NCBI RefSeq assembly: GCF_011751885.2
Contig: NZ_CP061771.1
Location: forward strand, 248,001-312,000
Direction of reading: 5' to 3'
Length of the DNA: 64,000 bases
Source of the DNA: Salinibacterium sp. ZJ450
Lineage (GTDB): Bacteria > Actinomycetota > Actinomycetes > Actinomycetales > Microbacteriaceae
Positions 49,221 to 57,132 of the stretch are shown here, piece by piece. A program made the position numbers and the translations under genes. The notes under the pieces were generated by a model, which saw only the letters and a list, made by a program, of their open reading frames with translations, was not told the DNA's origin and searched no databases. Position 1 is the stretch's first letter. Every line of letters starts with the position of its first letter.

Positions 49221-50018
49221 ATGCCTCGACTCACCCCCGCAGTGCTGCGGACGCTCGACATCCTCGAGCTGTTTCTCGACGGCGACGAGCCGCTGAGCGC
49301 GCCCGACGTGGTGCGGCTCACCGGCCTGCCGCGCACCACCGTGCACGAACTGCTCTCGACGCTGGTGGCGCGCAACTATCTGCAGCGGGATGACGCTACC
49401 AGCACCTTCCGGCTGGGAGTGCGGCTGCTGCACTTGGGCAACGCATACTCGGCGCGGTTCGACCTGCTGAAGGCGGCGAACGAGGTGGCGCGCGAGGCAT
49501 CGGACAGAAGCGGTGAGACGGTGAGTGTGGCGCTGCGCCAGGGCGCGGAGGTCTTCTACCTGGCCAAGGTCGAGAGCCGCGACATCCTGCGCCTGCCCTC
49601 GAGCATCGGCCAACGACTGCCGGCCAACGCGACCGGGCTCGGCAAGGTGCTGCTGGCCTACCTGCCCACCGACCAGCTGCACGCGCTGTTCCCCGACCCC
49701 GAGAACCTGCCGGTGATGACCGAGCGAACGATCCGAACCCTGCCGGAGCTCGAGCGCGAGCTGGCCGGAGTGCGCGAGCGCGGCGTGGCCTTCGAGCGTG
49801 AGGAGTCGACGCCGAACATCCGCTGTGCCGCCGCGCCGGTGCGCGGGGCATCGGGCGACGTGGTGGCGGCGATCAGCACCTCGGTTCCGGTGCCGCGCTG
49901 GCAGCAGCATCCGGAGCAGTACTGGGTGGATCTGGTGCAGGATGCCGCGGCCCGACTGTCGGCGGAACTCGGCTACGCGCCGGCTCGCTCAGCAGACCCG
50001 AGCAACCTCGCCGGCTGA
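49221..50018 (+). CDS. IclR-family transcriptional regulator
   Basis: The 265-residue protein has an N-terminal winged helix (LSAPDVVRLTGLPRTTVHELL, about residues 25-45) and a C-terminal IclR effector domain (GQRLPANATGLGKVLLAYL, ending IRCAAAPVRGASGDVVAAIS). It is divergent from the acetaldehyde dehydrogenase/aldolase/transporter operon and most likely controls it, with a pathway intermediate as effector. Confidence 0.9.
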   Translation: MPRLTPAVLRTLDILELFLDGDEPLSAPDVVRLTGLPRTTVHELLSTLVARNYLQRDDATSTFRLGVRLLHLGNAYSARFDLLKAANEVAREASDRSGETVSVALRQGAEVFYLAKVESRDILRLPSSIGQRLPANATGLGKVLLAYLPTDQLHALFPDPENLPVMTERTIRTLPELERELAGVRERGVAFEREESTPNIRCAAAPVRGASGDVVAAISTSVPVPRWQQHPEQYWVDLVQDAAARLSAELGYAPARSADPSNLAG

Positions 50019-50055
50019 GCCGCTGAGGGGCCGAGCTGGCTCCGCGCGTCCGTCA

Positions 50056-50125
50056 CGGAGGATGTGCTGTGGACACGCCGCCCCGGCGGCCAGGTTGAGG
50101 CGGCGTGGGGCCGCAGCTCCTCCGC
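50056..50125 (-). repeat. Dispersed hairpin repeat, family 1, copy C
   Basis: Read on the minus strand it starts GCGGAGGAGCTGCGGC and ends ATCCTCCG. Outer arms CGGAGGA/TCCTCCG and inner arms CACGCCG/CGGCGTG pair perfectly around a 20-base loop. The first 25 bases match copy A with one mismatch. Confidence 0.72.
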
Positions 50126-50209
50126 TGCGGACACGTGCTGCCCAGCGGGCGCGTGAGCGCGCGAGAACCGAGGGTGTGCGGAGAGCGCGACGCCACCGAG
50201 GGCGAAAAG

Positions 50210-50258
<49 letters not shown>

Positions 50259-50261
50259 GCC

Positions 50262-50402
50262 GCGGAGGAGAAGTTCGGCCGGTGCGGGACCGCGAAGGAG
50301 AAACCTCGTCATGGGTACGGCACCGCGAAGGAGAAACTGGGGGCAGGCGCGGCGGGGAAGGAGAAAACGGGGCAGCGCGCTGCAGCCAGGAAGGGGAAAT
50401 CC
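50262..50402 (+). repeat. Degenerate 30-33-bp tandem repeat
   Basis: Five units share a core close to GAAGGAGAAAC, at about 50264, 50294, 50327, 50357 and 50390, spaced 30, 33, 30 and 33 bases. Two units extend the match to ACCGCGAAGGAGAAAC. Each core resembles a Shine-Dalgarno sequence, but no start codon follows consistently. Confidence 0.6.
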
Positions 50403-50613
50403 GCGGCCTGAATTTGTCCTTCGCCGGGTGCGGATTTCGAAAATGATCCTTCGTGAGCGCGCCGGCCCGTCACAGAACACCGGTTTCGGGTGCGCGGATG
50501 TTCGAAACTCCTGCGTCACGTGCTGAAGCGGGAGACCCCGCGACCTGCGGGGGCGAAAACCGGGGCCGCCGGGTCGTGTGGGACGGACACGCCCGGGAGC
50601 CCCGGCCCTGCGC

Positions 50614-50916
50614 TCACGCTGCTGGACGTGGCCTCGGGAATCGCAGGATCGCAGCATCCTTCGCCCCGGCCTTGACGATGTCTCCGCGCTGAGTGAATCG
50701 CGCCAGGGCGTCATCGAGGCAGGTGCAGAAGCTGAAACGGACGGGGTCGGCGAACTCCATGACCTCGTACCGGCCATGGGTCAGTTCGATGAATCCGAGC
50801 AGCGACCGCGCGTCGTCGTGCGGGATGCGGCGGTCACAGATCCGCCATTCGTGTTCGGAGATTGCGTCGACTCTGATGTCGTCTGAGGTTCGGGTTTCGT
50901 GTCGTTCGACGATCAA
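50614..50916 (-). CDS. Conserved-looking small protein, unknown function
   Basis: This 100-residue soluble protein has normal composition with a folded-looking pattern: DDIRVDAISEHEWRICDRRI, LLGFIELTHGRYEVMEF, then a helix FCTCLDDALARF. Composition and codon use are gene-like, in contrast to the repeat DNA downstream. No domain is recognised. The product resembles small actinobacterial proteins that open with a DDIRV and EWR-type strand, but this is memory, not a search. Confidence 0.7.
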   Translation of the reverse strand: MIVERHETRTSDDIRVDAISEHEWRICDRRIPHDDARSLLGFIELTHGRYEVMEFADPVRFSFCTCLDDALARFTQRGDIVKAGAKDAAILRFPRPRPAA

Positions 50917-51093
50917 GGGGGGGTCCTTTCCGAGATGCCAAAGAGACGATAGGACGCGAGGTTCGGCCGCTCAAGGGCTTGAATTTACGCGCGCGATATG
51001 CCTTCTGTGTCATTTCCGAGGCGCCGAGCGACGCGCTGGATTGGCTGCCGTAACACCTCGCCCCGGGGGCCTGTTCGGCCATAGCATGAGGCA

Positions 51094-51942
51094 ATGGGCG
51101 ACTGGACCGAGGTGGCCGACGGCGTGCACCACAAGCGCTACAACCCGCTCGACGTCTCCATCGTCGTGATCGAGGGGGAGTTCGGCGTGCTCGCCGTCGA
51201 TACCCGATCGTCGCCGCGCGAGGCCGACGAGCTGATCGCCGACATCAGCGCGCGCTTCGACAAGCCGATCCGCTGGGTGGTCAACACCCATGCCCACTAT
51301 GACCACACGTTCGGCAATCAGCGGTTCGGCCCGTTCGGGCTCGATGTCGACGTGTACGGACACCGCAACATCCGCCGGCATTTCGCGCAGTTCGAGGCGC
51401 CACGGCTGGCGGCGGCCAGGCGGGATCCCAGCCGCGAACCCGGCGGGCAGGACTGGAGCGAGGTGACGCTGACGCCGCCGACGCACGAGGTCGCCGAGCG
51501 CACCACCCTGAACATCGGCGACCGCAAGGTCGACCTCATCCCGCTGCGACCCGGCCACACCGACACCGACCTGGTGCTGCTGGTGCGCGACGCCAACACC
51601 TGGGTGCTCGGCGACATCATTGAGGAGTCGGGACCGCCGATGTACGGCTCTGGCAGTTTTCCGCTCGGCTGGCCCGGTGTGCTCGAGCAGCTGCTCGAGC
51701 AGATGCGTCCCGGCGACCGGATGATCCCGGGTCATGGGCAGGTCGTGGACCGCTCGTTCGTGGTGCGTCAGACCGCCCAGCTGAAGCTCGTGGCCGACGG
51801 CATCCGCGACGCGCACGCGCGCGGTCTCAGCCCCGACGAGGCGCTGTGGGAGCGCGATGACTGGCCATTCCCCGTCGACGGCGTGTTCTGGGCGTTCGAC
51901 CGCGGACTCCGGCAACTCGACGCCCCCACCGAGGCACGCTGA
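51094..51942 (+). CDS. MBL-fold metallo-hydrolase
   Basis: This 282-residue zinc hydrolase has the motif NTHAHYDHTFG at about residues 65-75, a further ligand segment RPGHTDTDLVL, and GDIIEESGPP. The overall pattern is glyoxalase II/alkyl sulfatase-like. It precedes the D-amino-acid-type PLP gene by 11 bases, so they are probably cotranscribed. Substrate unknown. Confidence 0.87.
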   Translation: MGDWTEVADGVHHKRYNPLDVSIVVIEGEFGVLAVDTRSSPREADELIADISARFDKPIRWVVNTHAHYDHTFGNQRFGPFGLDVDVYGHRNIRRHFAQFEAPRLAAARRDPSREPGGQDWSEVTLTPPTHEVAERTTLNIGDRKVDLIPLRPGHTDTDLVLLVRDANTWVLGDIIEESGPPMYGSGSFPLGWPGVLEQLLEQMRPGDRMIPGHGQVVDRSFVVRQTAQLKLVADGIRDAHARGLSPDEALWERDDWPFPVDGVFWAFDRGLRQLDAPTEAR

Positions 51943-51953
51943 AGGAGCAGACC

Positions 51954-53252
51954 ATGCTGGCGGATGACTGGAGCACGGCGTTGAAGGATTTCCTCGTCAT
52001 ACCCGCCGTGACTGACAAGAACTACACGCCGGCCCTCACCGCCGAGACCCGGGGAGACGACGGATGGCGCGTCGCCTTCGACGAGACGGCCACTCCGGTG
52101 CTCACCCTCGACGTCGACGCGCTCGCGCACAACGTTGGCACGATGCAGCAGTGGATGGACGCGCGCGGACTGCTCTTCGCGCCACACGGCAAGACCACCA
52201 TGGCGCCGGCGCTGTGGTCGTGGCAGTTGGATGCTGGCGCCTGGGGCATCACGGTGGCGAACGAGGCACAACTCCGTGTGGCCATTGCATTCGGGGTGCG
52301 GCGCGTGCTGCTGGCCAACGAGTTCGTCTCGCCGCGAGGCCTCGCCTGGCTGGCCGGCGAGCTCGCGAGCGACCCGGCGCTCGACGTGGTCTGCTGGGTC
52401 GACTCGCTGGACGGGGTGGCGTTGATGACGCGGCACCTGCAGGGGGCAACCCGGCCGCTCGGCGTGTGCGTCGAGCTGGGGGCGGAGGGCGCCCGCGGCG
52501 GTGCCCGCAGCCAAGCGGCGGCACTGGAAATTGCGGCGGCCGTGCGGGCCTCTGGGGTGCTGCAGCTGCGCGGCATCGCCGGATACGAGGGGAACGTGCC
52601 GGGCGCCGACGCCGACGCGAAGCTGCTCGGCGTTCGCCAGTTCCTGGAGCAGCTCACCGAGACGTTCACGGCCGTGCTGCCGCTGGTGGAGGCCGAGCGG
52701 CCGCTGCTCACGGCAGGCGGCAGCGCATATTTCGACCTGGTTGCGGAGGCGTTCGCCCCGGTCATCGAGCAGCATCCAGATGTCGACGCCGTGCTGCGCT
52801 CCGGGGCGTACATCATCCACGACGACGGGATGTACCGGCGGACCACGCCGTCGGCATCCCGGGTCGGTCCGGAGTTTCGCGCCGCCGCCCATGTTTGGGC
52901 GCGGGTCATCTCCACTCCCGAACCGGGGCTCGCGCTGCTGGATGCGGGCAAGCGCGACCTCTCGTATGACTCCGGACTTCCCGAGGTACAGCAAGTGTTT
53001 CGCCATGACGGAGCTGGCCACAAGCCGGTGCCCGTCGGCGGCCTCACGATCGTGAAGACCAATGACCAGCACGCTTACGTGTCGAGCGCGCCCGTGGGGG
53101 GCGGGGTGGACACACTGCGGGTCGGCGACCTGGTGCAGCTCGGGCTGTCGCATCCGTGCACGATCTTCGACAAGTGGCGCACCGCGTTGCTGCTCGAGAG
53201 CACGCCAGACGGGGATCCGACCATCCGCGGCGCGATCGCCACGTATTTCTAA
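51954..53252 (+). CDS. D-serine dehydratase-like / D-threonine aldolase-like PLP enzyme
   Basis: This is a 432-residue fold-type III PLP protein of the D-serine deaminase-like family. The N-terminal alanine-racemase-like barrel carries the PLP lysine at about residue 79 in FAPHGKTTM. The C-terminal domain has HDDGMYRR and SHPCTIFDKW, where His and Cys (about 400 and 402) would bind the zinc used in eukaryotic-type D-serine dehydratases. It probably degrades D-serine or a related D-beta-hydroxy amino acid. GAAGGAG precedes the start. The partner is the MBL hydrolase upstream. Confidence 0.87.
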   Translation: MLADDWSTALKDFLVIPAVTDKNYTPALTAETRGDDGWRVAFDETATPVLTLDVDALAHNVGTMQQWMDARGLLFAPHGKTTMAPALWSWQLDAGAWGITVANEAQLRVAIAFGVRRVLLANEFVSPRGLAWLAGELASDPALDVVCWVDSLDGVALMTRHLQGATRPLGVCVELGAEGARGGARSQAAALEIAAAVRASGVLQLRGIAGYEGNVPGADADAKLLGVRQFLEQLTETFTAVLPLVEAERPLLTAGGSAYFDLVAEAFAPVIEQHPDVDAVLRSGAYIIHDDGMYRRTTPSASRVGPEFRAAAHVWARVISTPEPGLALLDAGKRDLSYDSGLPEVQQVFRHDGAGHKPVPVGGLTIVKTNDQHAYVSSAPVGGGVDTLRVGDLVQLGLSHPCTIFDKWRTALLLESTPDGDPTIRGAIATYF

Positions 53253-53264
53253 CCCGTCGGGCTT

Positions 53265-53795
53265 CTAACCCGTCTGGCCGCCAACCTCGTCGGCGAGTTG
53301 CCGCAGCTTCGTCAGCGTGTTGAGGTTCCGCACCGTCACCGGGCCGAGCGACTTGGGCAGGGTGAGCTTCGAGCGGCCCATGCCGTCCGGGTAGTGGATG
53401 AAGAGCTCGCCGCCGGCCACCGCCACCTGCTCCGCACCCGGCGTGACGATCTCGTTCGCCGCCGACGCCGTCACCCGACGCGAGCCGAGCGCCACGGTGA
53501 CCTTCGCTCCGGCCGCGTCGGGGAAGGGGTTCGAGTCAACGATGCGCGCCAACTCGCCCGCGGTGCGCACCACCACGTCGACCCGCCTGCCCACGTGGCG
53601 CTCGAGCGCCGCTTCGAGTGCCTCCTGCACCTGTGCCTCGCCCTGGCCGGACTGGAACACCACGTTTCCGCTCTGGATGTATGTGCGCACGCGGTCGAAC
53701 CCGAGCTGCTCGCAGAGGCGCGTCAGTTCCGGCATTGCCAGTTTGCCGGTACCGCCGACGTTGACCGCGCGCAGAAGCGCCGCGTATGCGGTCAT
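53265..53795 (-). CDS. DUF1697 protein
   Basis: This 176-residue protein carries the family opening YAALLRAVNVGGTGKLAMPEL and YIQSGNVVFQSG. A central SNPFPDAAGAKVTV and the C-terminal SKLTLPKSLGPVTVRNLNTLTKL complete the domain. The biological role is unknown. It overlaps the upstream monooxygenase-like gene by four bases (ATGA). Confidence 0.9.
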   Translation of the reverse strand: MTAYAALLRAVNVGGTGKLAMPELTRLCEQLGFDRVRTYIQSGNVVFQSGQGEAQVQEALEAALERHVGRRVDVVVRTAGELARIVDSNPFPDAAGAKVTVALGSRRVTASAANEIVTPGAEQVAVAGGELFIHYPDGMGRSKLTLPKSLGPVTVRNLNTLTKLRQLADEVGGQTG

Positions 53796-54112
53796 GCGAT
53801 GTCGAAGTGCTCGGCCGTGGTCTCGCGGTCGATCAGGAACCGGTCATCCTCGGGATAGAACACCGCCCGGCCGATGTCGTCACCGGCGAACGCGACGATG
53901 TCGTCTCGGGATCGCCAGAATGACAGCGTGCGGACTTCGCAGCGACCGTCGGGCATGTCGCGGAACAGCATGAGCGCGCCGAGGTTGCCGGGGGTCTCCC
54001 GGTATTCCGACATCCCGGTTCCCTCGATGTACTCGGTGTAGGCCTGCCGATCCTCCGGCTTGATCCAGCCGGTCCAGCTGCGCATCACGCTTCCTGATGG
54101 TGCATCGAACAT
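53792..54112 (-). CDS. Antibiotic biosynthesis monooxygenase (ABM)-like dimeric alpha-beta barrel protein
   Basis: This 106-residue protein reads VMRSWTGWIKPEDRQAYTEY, LGALMLFRDMPDGRCEV, and FWRSRDDIVAFAGDDIGRAV, the pattern of small ferredoxin-like ABM-fold proteins. ATG at 54112 follows GAGGAGA at good spacing. It is translationally coupled to the DUF1697 gene. A catalytic role is uncertain, since many such proteins lack assigned activity. Confidence 0.82.
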   Translation of the reverse strand: MFDAPSGSVMRSWTGWIKPEDRQAYTEYIEGTGMSEYRETPGNLGALMLFRDMPDGRCEVRTLSFWRSRDDIVAFAGDDIGRAVFYPEDDRFLIDRETTAEHFDIA

Positions 54113-54135
54113 CGGCGTCTCCTCATTCGGCACCA

Positions 54136-54981
54136 TCACACGGTGCGGACCCGTCCAATATTGAAGCGGCGGCCCTTGCGCCGCAGCCGGCCTACTCGGT
54201 ACAGCGCCACGATCGCCAGCAGCACCATCATCGCAACAATCTGCTGCCAGCCGCCGATCATCGCGGGCAACTGACCCGATGCGTTGAACGACGCGTGCAG
54301 CAGCCCGACAAGCAGGACACTGCCGCCGGTCTCCAGGTAGGTGATGCCGTACAGCACGCGCACAAGCAAGGCGACGACGACGAGCAGACCCCAGGAGAGC
54401 AGCACGTCGTTGAACGCGACGTTGAACCCCTGCCCGAACACCATCGGCAGGTGAATCAGCACGAACGGGATGGCCGTGAGCGCGGAGCCGCCCAGCAGCC
54501 CCCACCGCTCCATCCAGCGGCGTTGCACGAGTCCGGTCCAGGCCAGTTCCTCCCAGATGTTGGCCAGCAGTGCGCCCCAGATCACGGTCTGCAGCAGATA
54601 GAAGCCGGTCAGCGCGGGCCAACCCGCGTCAGGATTCTGGAATGTGCCGGTGGCCAGCGCCACCAGCAGGGTCAGCACGGGCAGCGCGACGACGGCCACG
54701 ACGTACCAGCCGATCCCGACGCGCCACCGAACCACCTGCGCGAACAGCCTGCGCACCCCCGGTCTGCCCTCGGCAATCGCGGTCACCAACACCGTTGCAC
54801 CGAGCAGAATGATCAGCTCGGCCAGGATGCCGGGCGTGATGTCGCCGAGCAGCAGGATCGCCAGCACCTGCGCGATCCAGGTGAGCCCGATCGCGAGAAT
54901 CAGGAACGCCCATACCGGATGCGCGGCGATCCAGCGCCCGACCGATGAGTGGCGGGTGGCGGGACTGGGGGAGGCACCCAT
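54136..54981 (-). CDS. CPBP-family intramembrane metalloprotease
   Basis: This 281-residue protein has about eight hydrophobic helices and the CPBP (Abi) motifs: WEELAWTG in helix 5 and FVLIHLPM further on. In the usual EExxxR motif the Arg is replaced by Thr, a variant I have seen in other members, so activity may be retained. Roles of the family include prenyl-protein processing and bacteriocin immunity. ATG at 54981 is chosen; a GTG 18 bases upstream is possible. Confidence 0.85.
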   Translation of the reverse strand: MGASPSPATRHSSVGRWIAAHPVWAFLILAIGLTWIAQVLAILLLGDITPGILAELIILLGATVLVTAIAEGRPGVRRLFAQVVRWRVGIGWYVVAVVALPVLTLLVALATGTFQNPDAGWPALTGFYLLQTVIWGALLANIWEELAWTGLVQRRWMERWGLLGGSALTAIPFVLIHLPMVFGQGFNVAFNDVLLSWGLLVVVALLVRVLYGITYLETGGSVLLVGLLHASFNASGQLPAMIGGWQQIVAMMVLLAIVALYRVGRLRRKGRRFNIGRVRTV

Positions 54982-55111
54982 GAGTCTCACTGTAAGCACG
55001 AAGGTGGCTCACCGGAATGGGGTGCCGCCATCGTCGCAGCGCGTCAAGCCCTAGATTTGCCGGCTGCCCTCGCGCAGGGTGGCAGGTGTCCGCTCGAGCA
55101 TTGGAGAACCC

Positions 55112-55753
55112 GTGTCTGAACGCAACACCCTGATCCGTAGCATGCACGACCTTGGCCTTGCCGCCTGGTTCGGCGGAACCCTGATGGGGGCCGTCGGGCT
55201 GAACGGTGGCACCGCCGAGGCAAAAGACCCGCAGGAGCGACTGCGACTGTCCTCGAAGGGTTGGGCCAAATGGGCGCCGGTGCAGGCCGCCGCGATCGTG
55301 GTGCACGGCGTCGGCGGCGTCGCGCTGATCGTTGCCAACAAGTCCCGCCTGGCCTCCCAGCCCGAGGCCCGCACCAACACGATTGTGAAGGGCGTGGTCA
55401 CCCTGGTTGCCATGGGAACCACCGCGTACTCGGCGATGGTCGGCGCCAAGATGGCGAAGCACGCCGAAGAAGGCGCGGCGGGCGTGACCGAGCCGTCAGT
55501 GTTGGCCTCGGACGAGCTGACCTCCGCGCAGAGCCAGCAGAAGATCCTGCAATGGGCCATCCCGGCGATGACCGCCGCGCTGATCATCATGGGAGCTCAC
55601 CAGGGCGAGCAGCAGCGTCCGGTCGCCGGTTTGCTTGGCGGCGGCAAGTACAGCAAGCACAACAACCACAGCAACTACAACAAGTACGGCAAAGTCTCCG
55701 ACCTGGTCACCGCGCTGATTGCGAGGAAGGCCATGAAGATGAAGCGAGGCTGA
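55112..55753 (+). CDS. Four-helix membrane protein, unknown function
   Basis: The 213-residue protein has four hydrophobic segments (GLAAWFGGTLMGAVGL, AAAIVVHGVGGVALIV, GVVTLVAMGTTAYSAMV, WAIPAMTAALIIMGA) and an unusual Lys/His/Asn/Tyr-rich loop (YSKHNNHSNYNKYGK) before a basic C-terminus MKMKRG. GTG at 55112 follows GGAGAA at 5 bases. It resembles conserved actinobacterial membrane proteins starting NTLIRSMHDLGLAAWFGG; no function is known to me. Confidence 0.8.
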   Translation: MSERNTLIRSMHDLGLAAWFGGTLMGAVGLNGGTAEAKDPQERLRLSSKGWAKWAPVQAAAIVVHGVGGVALIVANKSRLASQPEARTNTIVKGVVTLVAMGTTAYSAMVGAKMAKHAEEGAAGVTEPSVLASDELTSAQSQQKILQWAIPAMTAALIIMGAHQGEQQRPVAGLLGGGKYSKHNNHSNYNKYGKVSDLVTALIARKAMKMKRG

Positions 55754-55772
55754 CGGGGCCGCGCTGGCCGAT

Positions 55773-56402
55773 TCAGCGAACGGATGTCGCGGACGACACC
55801 GAATCACGCCGACCGCTGCGCTTTGCGTAGGCTCGCGCCGCGCGCACGCGCGCCCCGCAAGCCGGGGTGCACCATTCCCGGCGCGGGTGGTCTTTGAGGA
55901 AGAACAGGACGCAGCCCGGGCGTTCGCAGAGTCGCAGGCGAGCGGCATCTGTGCCGGTGAAGAGGTTGATGGCGTCGGCCGCGAGCGTTCCAAGTACCTG
56001 GTCGACCGGCGGCGCGGCGGTCTGCGCGGCAGACGCCGCGCCGTCGTGGGCCCACGCGAGGGAGGCCCAGCGTGGTGACCTCGCGGCTGCCTGGTTCACG
56101 GCGTCGACGTCGTGCTGGTCGGGCACCTCTGCCGAGACCAGCGAACCCGCGATGCTGCGCACGGCATCCCGGAGCGTGAGCAGGGTGTCGAGTTCGACAT
56201 CGGCCAGGTGCGCCGCGGTCGCTGCAGGAGCGCCGGCCCGAGCGAGCCGCTCGGCGAGCTGCTGGACCCACGCGGTCGCGTCGTCTGGCGAACCCAGGCC
56301 TTCGGCCGGCTTGCCGCGCACGGCGTGGTAGGTGTTCATCAGGTCGAGCGCCAGGCCCTCGCCGAGGATCGGGGCGCCGCCCCGGTATTCGGCGGACGTC
56401 AT
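55773..56402 (-). CDS. CGNR zinc-finger / ABATE-domain regulator
   Basis: This 209-residue protein has an N-terminal ABATE domain (GEGLALDLMNTYH) and a C-terminal CGNR zinc finger with four Cys: LCERPGCVLFF and WCTPACGARVRA. The namesake CGNR reads CGAR here. Such proteins are thought to be stress-linked transcription factors. It is divergent from the AhpD-like gene, with two inverted repeats in the gap, and probably controls it. Confidence 0.88.
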   Translation of the reverse strand: MTSAEYRGGAPILGEGLALDLMNTYHAVRGKPAEGLGSPDDATAWVQQLAERLARAGAPAATAAHLADVELDTLLTLRDAVRSIAGSLVSAEVPDQHDVDAVNQAAARSPRWASLAWAHDGAASAAQTAAPPVDQVLGTLAADAINLFTGTDAARLRLCERPGCVLFFLKDHPRREWCTPACGARVRAARAYAKRSGRRDSVSSATSVR

Positions 56403-56432
56403 CTTCTTATGGTACTCGCGATTTGCAACCGT

Positions 56433-56484
56433 GAGAGTAATCTGATGAACTCTCTAACGGCACACGCCGCCCCTAACCGTTAGA
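56433..56484. promoter_or_regulatory. Two inverted repeats in the CGNR/AhpD divergent region
   Basis: GAGAGT (56433-56438) pairs with ACTCTC (56449-56454), and TCTAACGG (56453-56460) pairs with CCGTTAGA (56477-56484). Both arms lie in the 91 bases between the regulator and the AhpD-like gene. The second ends at the AhpD ribosome site (AAGGAG). They are likely operators or a leader hairpin. Confidence 0.5.
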
Positions 56485-56493
56485 AGGAGCCTC

Positions 56494-57057
56494 ATGACTC
56501 GCATTCCCCTCATCGACCCCGCCACCGCCACCGGAGCTGCCGCCGAGCAGCTCGACGCCACCCAGCAGGCGATGGGCGCGGTGCCGAACATGGCGCGCGC
56601 CATGGTGAACAGCCCGGCCGCACTGAAGGGATACCTGGGTCTGTCGGGTGCGCTCGGCAAGGGCGTGCTGCGTAACGCCACCCGCGAGCGCCTCGCCTTG
56701 GCCATCGCCGAGTCGAACGAGTGCGCCTACTGCCTCTCGGTGCACACCTACACGGGTGAGCACGCCGCCAAGCTCGACGAGGAAGACATCCTGGCCGCTC
56801 GCGAGGGCTCCGCGGTCGACCCGAAGGAGAACGCCATCCTCACCTTCGCCCTCGCCGTGAACGCCAGCCGCGGTGACATCGCCGACGCCGACTTCGAGGC
56901 CGCGCGCACCGCCGGCCTGAGCGATGCCGAAATCGTCGAGGTGATCGGCGCCGTCGGGCTGAACTCGCTGACCAACTTCTTCAACAAGGCGATGCAGACC
57001 GACATCGACTTCCCGGTCGTGCTGCCCGGCACCGCGGGCAACGTCGACGCCGCCTAG
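56494..57057 (+). CDS. Carboxymuconolactone decarboxylase-family (AhpD-like) protein
   Basis: This 187-residue protein belongs to the peroxidase-related AhpD-like group. The redox pair and His lie in ESNECAYCLSVHTY (C-x2-C-x3-H), with the N-terminal VPNMARAMVNSPAALKGYL typical of the family. It would reduce peroxides or act as a disulfide reductase. AAGGAG precedes the ATG. It is divergent from the CGNR regulator and ends in a terminator. Confidence 0.9.
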   Translation: MTRIPLIDPATATGAAAEQLDATQQAMGAVPNMARAMVNSPAALKGYLGLSGALGKGVLRNATRERLALAIAESNECAYCLSVHTYTGEHAAKLDEEDILAAREGSAVDPKENAILTFALAVNASRGDIADADFEAARTAGLSDAEIVEVIGAVGLNSLTNFFNKAMQTDIDFPVVLPGTAGNVDAA

Positions 57058-57089
57058 CCAGACCGGCACTGCCTGGCGCGAACAGCACA

Positions 57090-57123
57090 GTGGCGGCATC
57101 CGTTTACCGACGGATGTCGCCAC
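57090..57123. terminator. Convergent terminator hairpin
   Basis: GTGGCGGCATCCGT (57090-57103) pairs with ACGGATGTCGCCAC (57110-57123), one G-U pair and a 6-base loop. It separates the AhpD-like gene from the convergent acyltransferase gene end. Confidence 0.8.
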
Positions 57124-57132
57124 GTCTGTGTC

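Noticed and set aside
50262-50402. Possible CRISPR array
   Set aside because: The shared core is only about 11-16 bases, units are degenerate, and the sequences between cores are related to each other rather than unique spacers. No cas genes are present.
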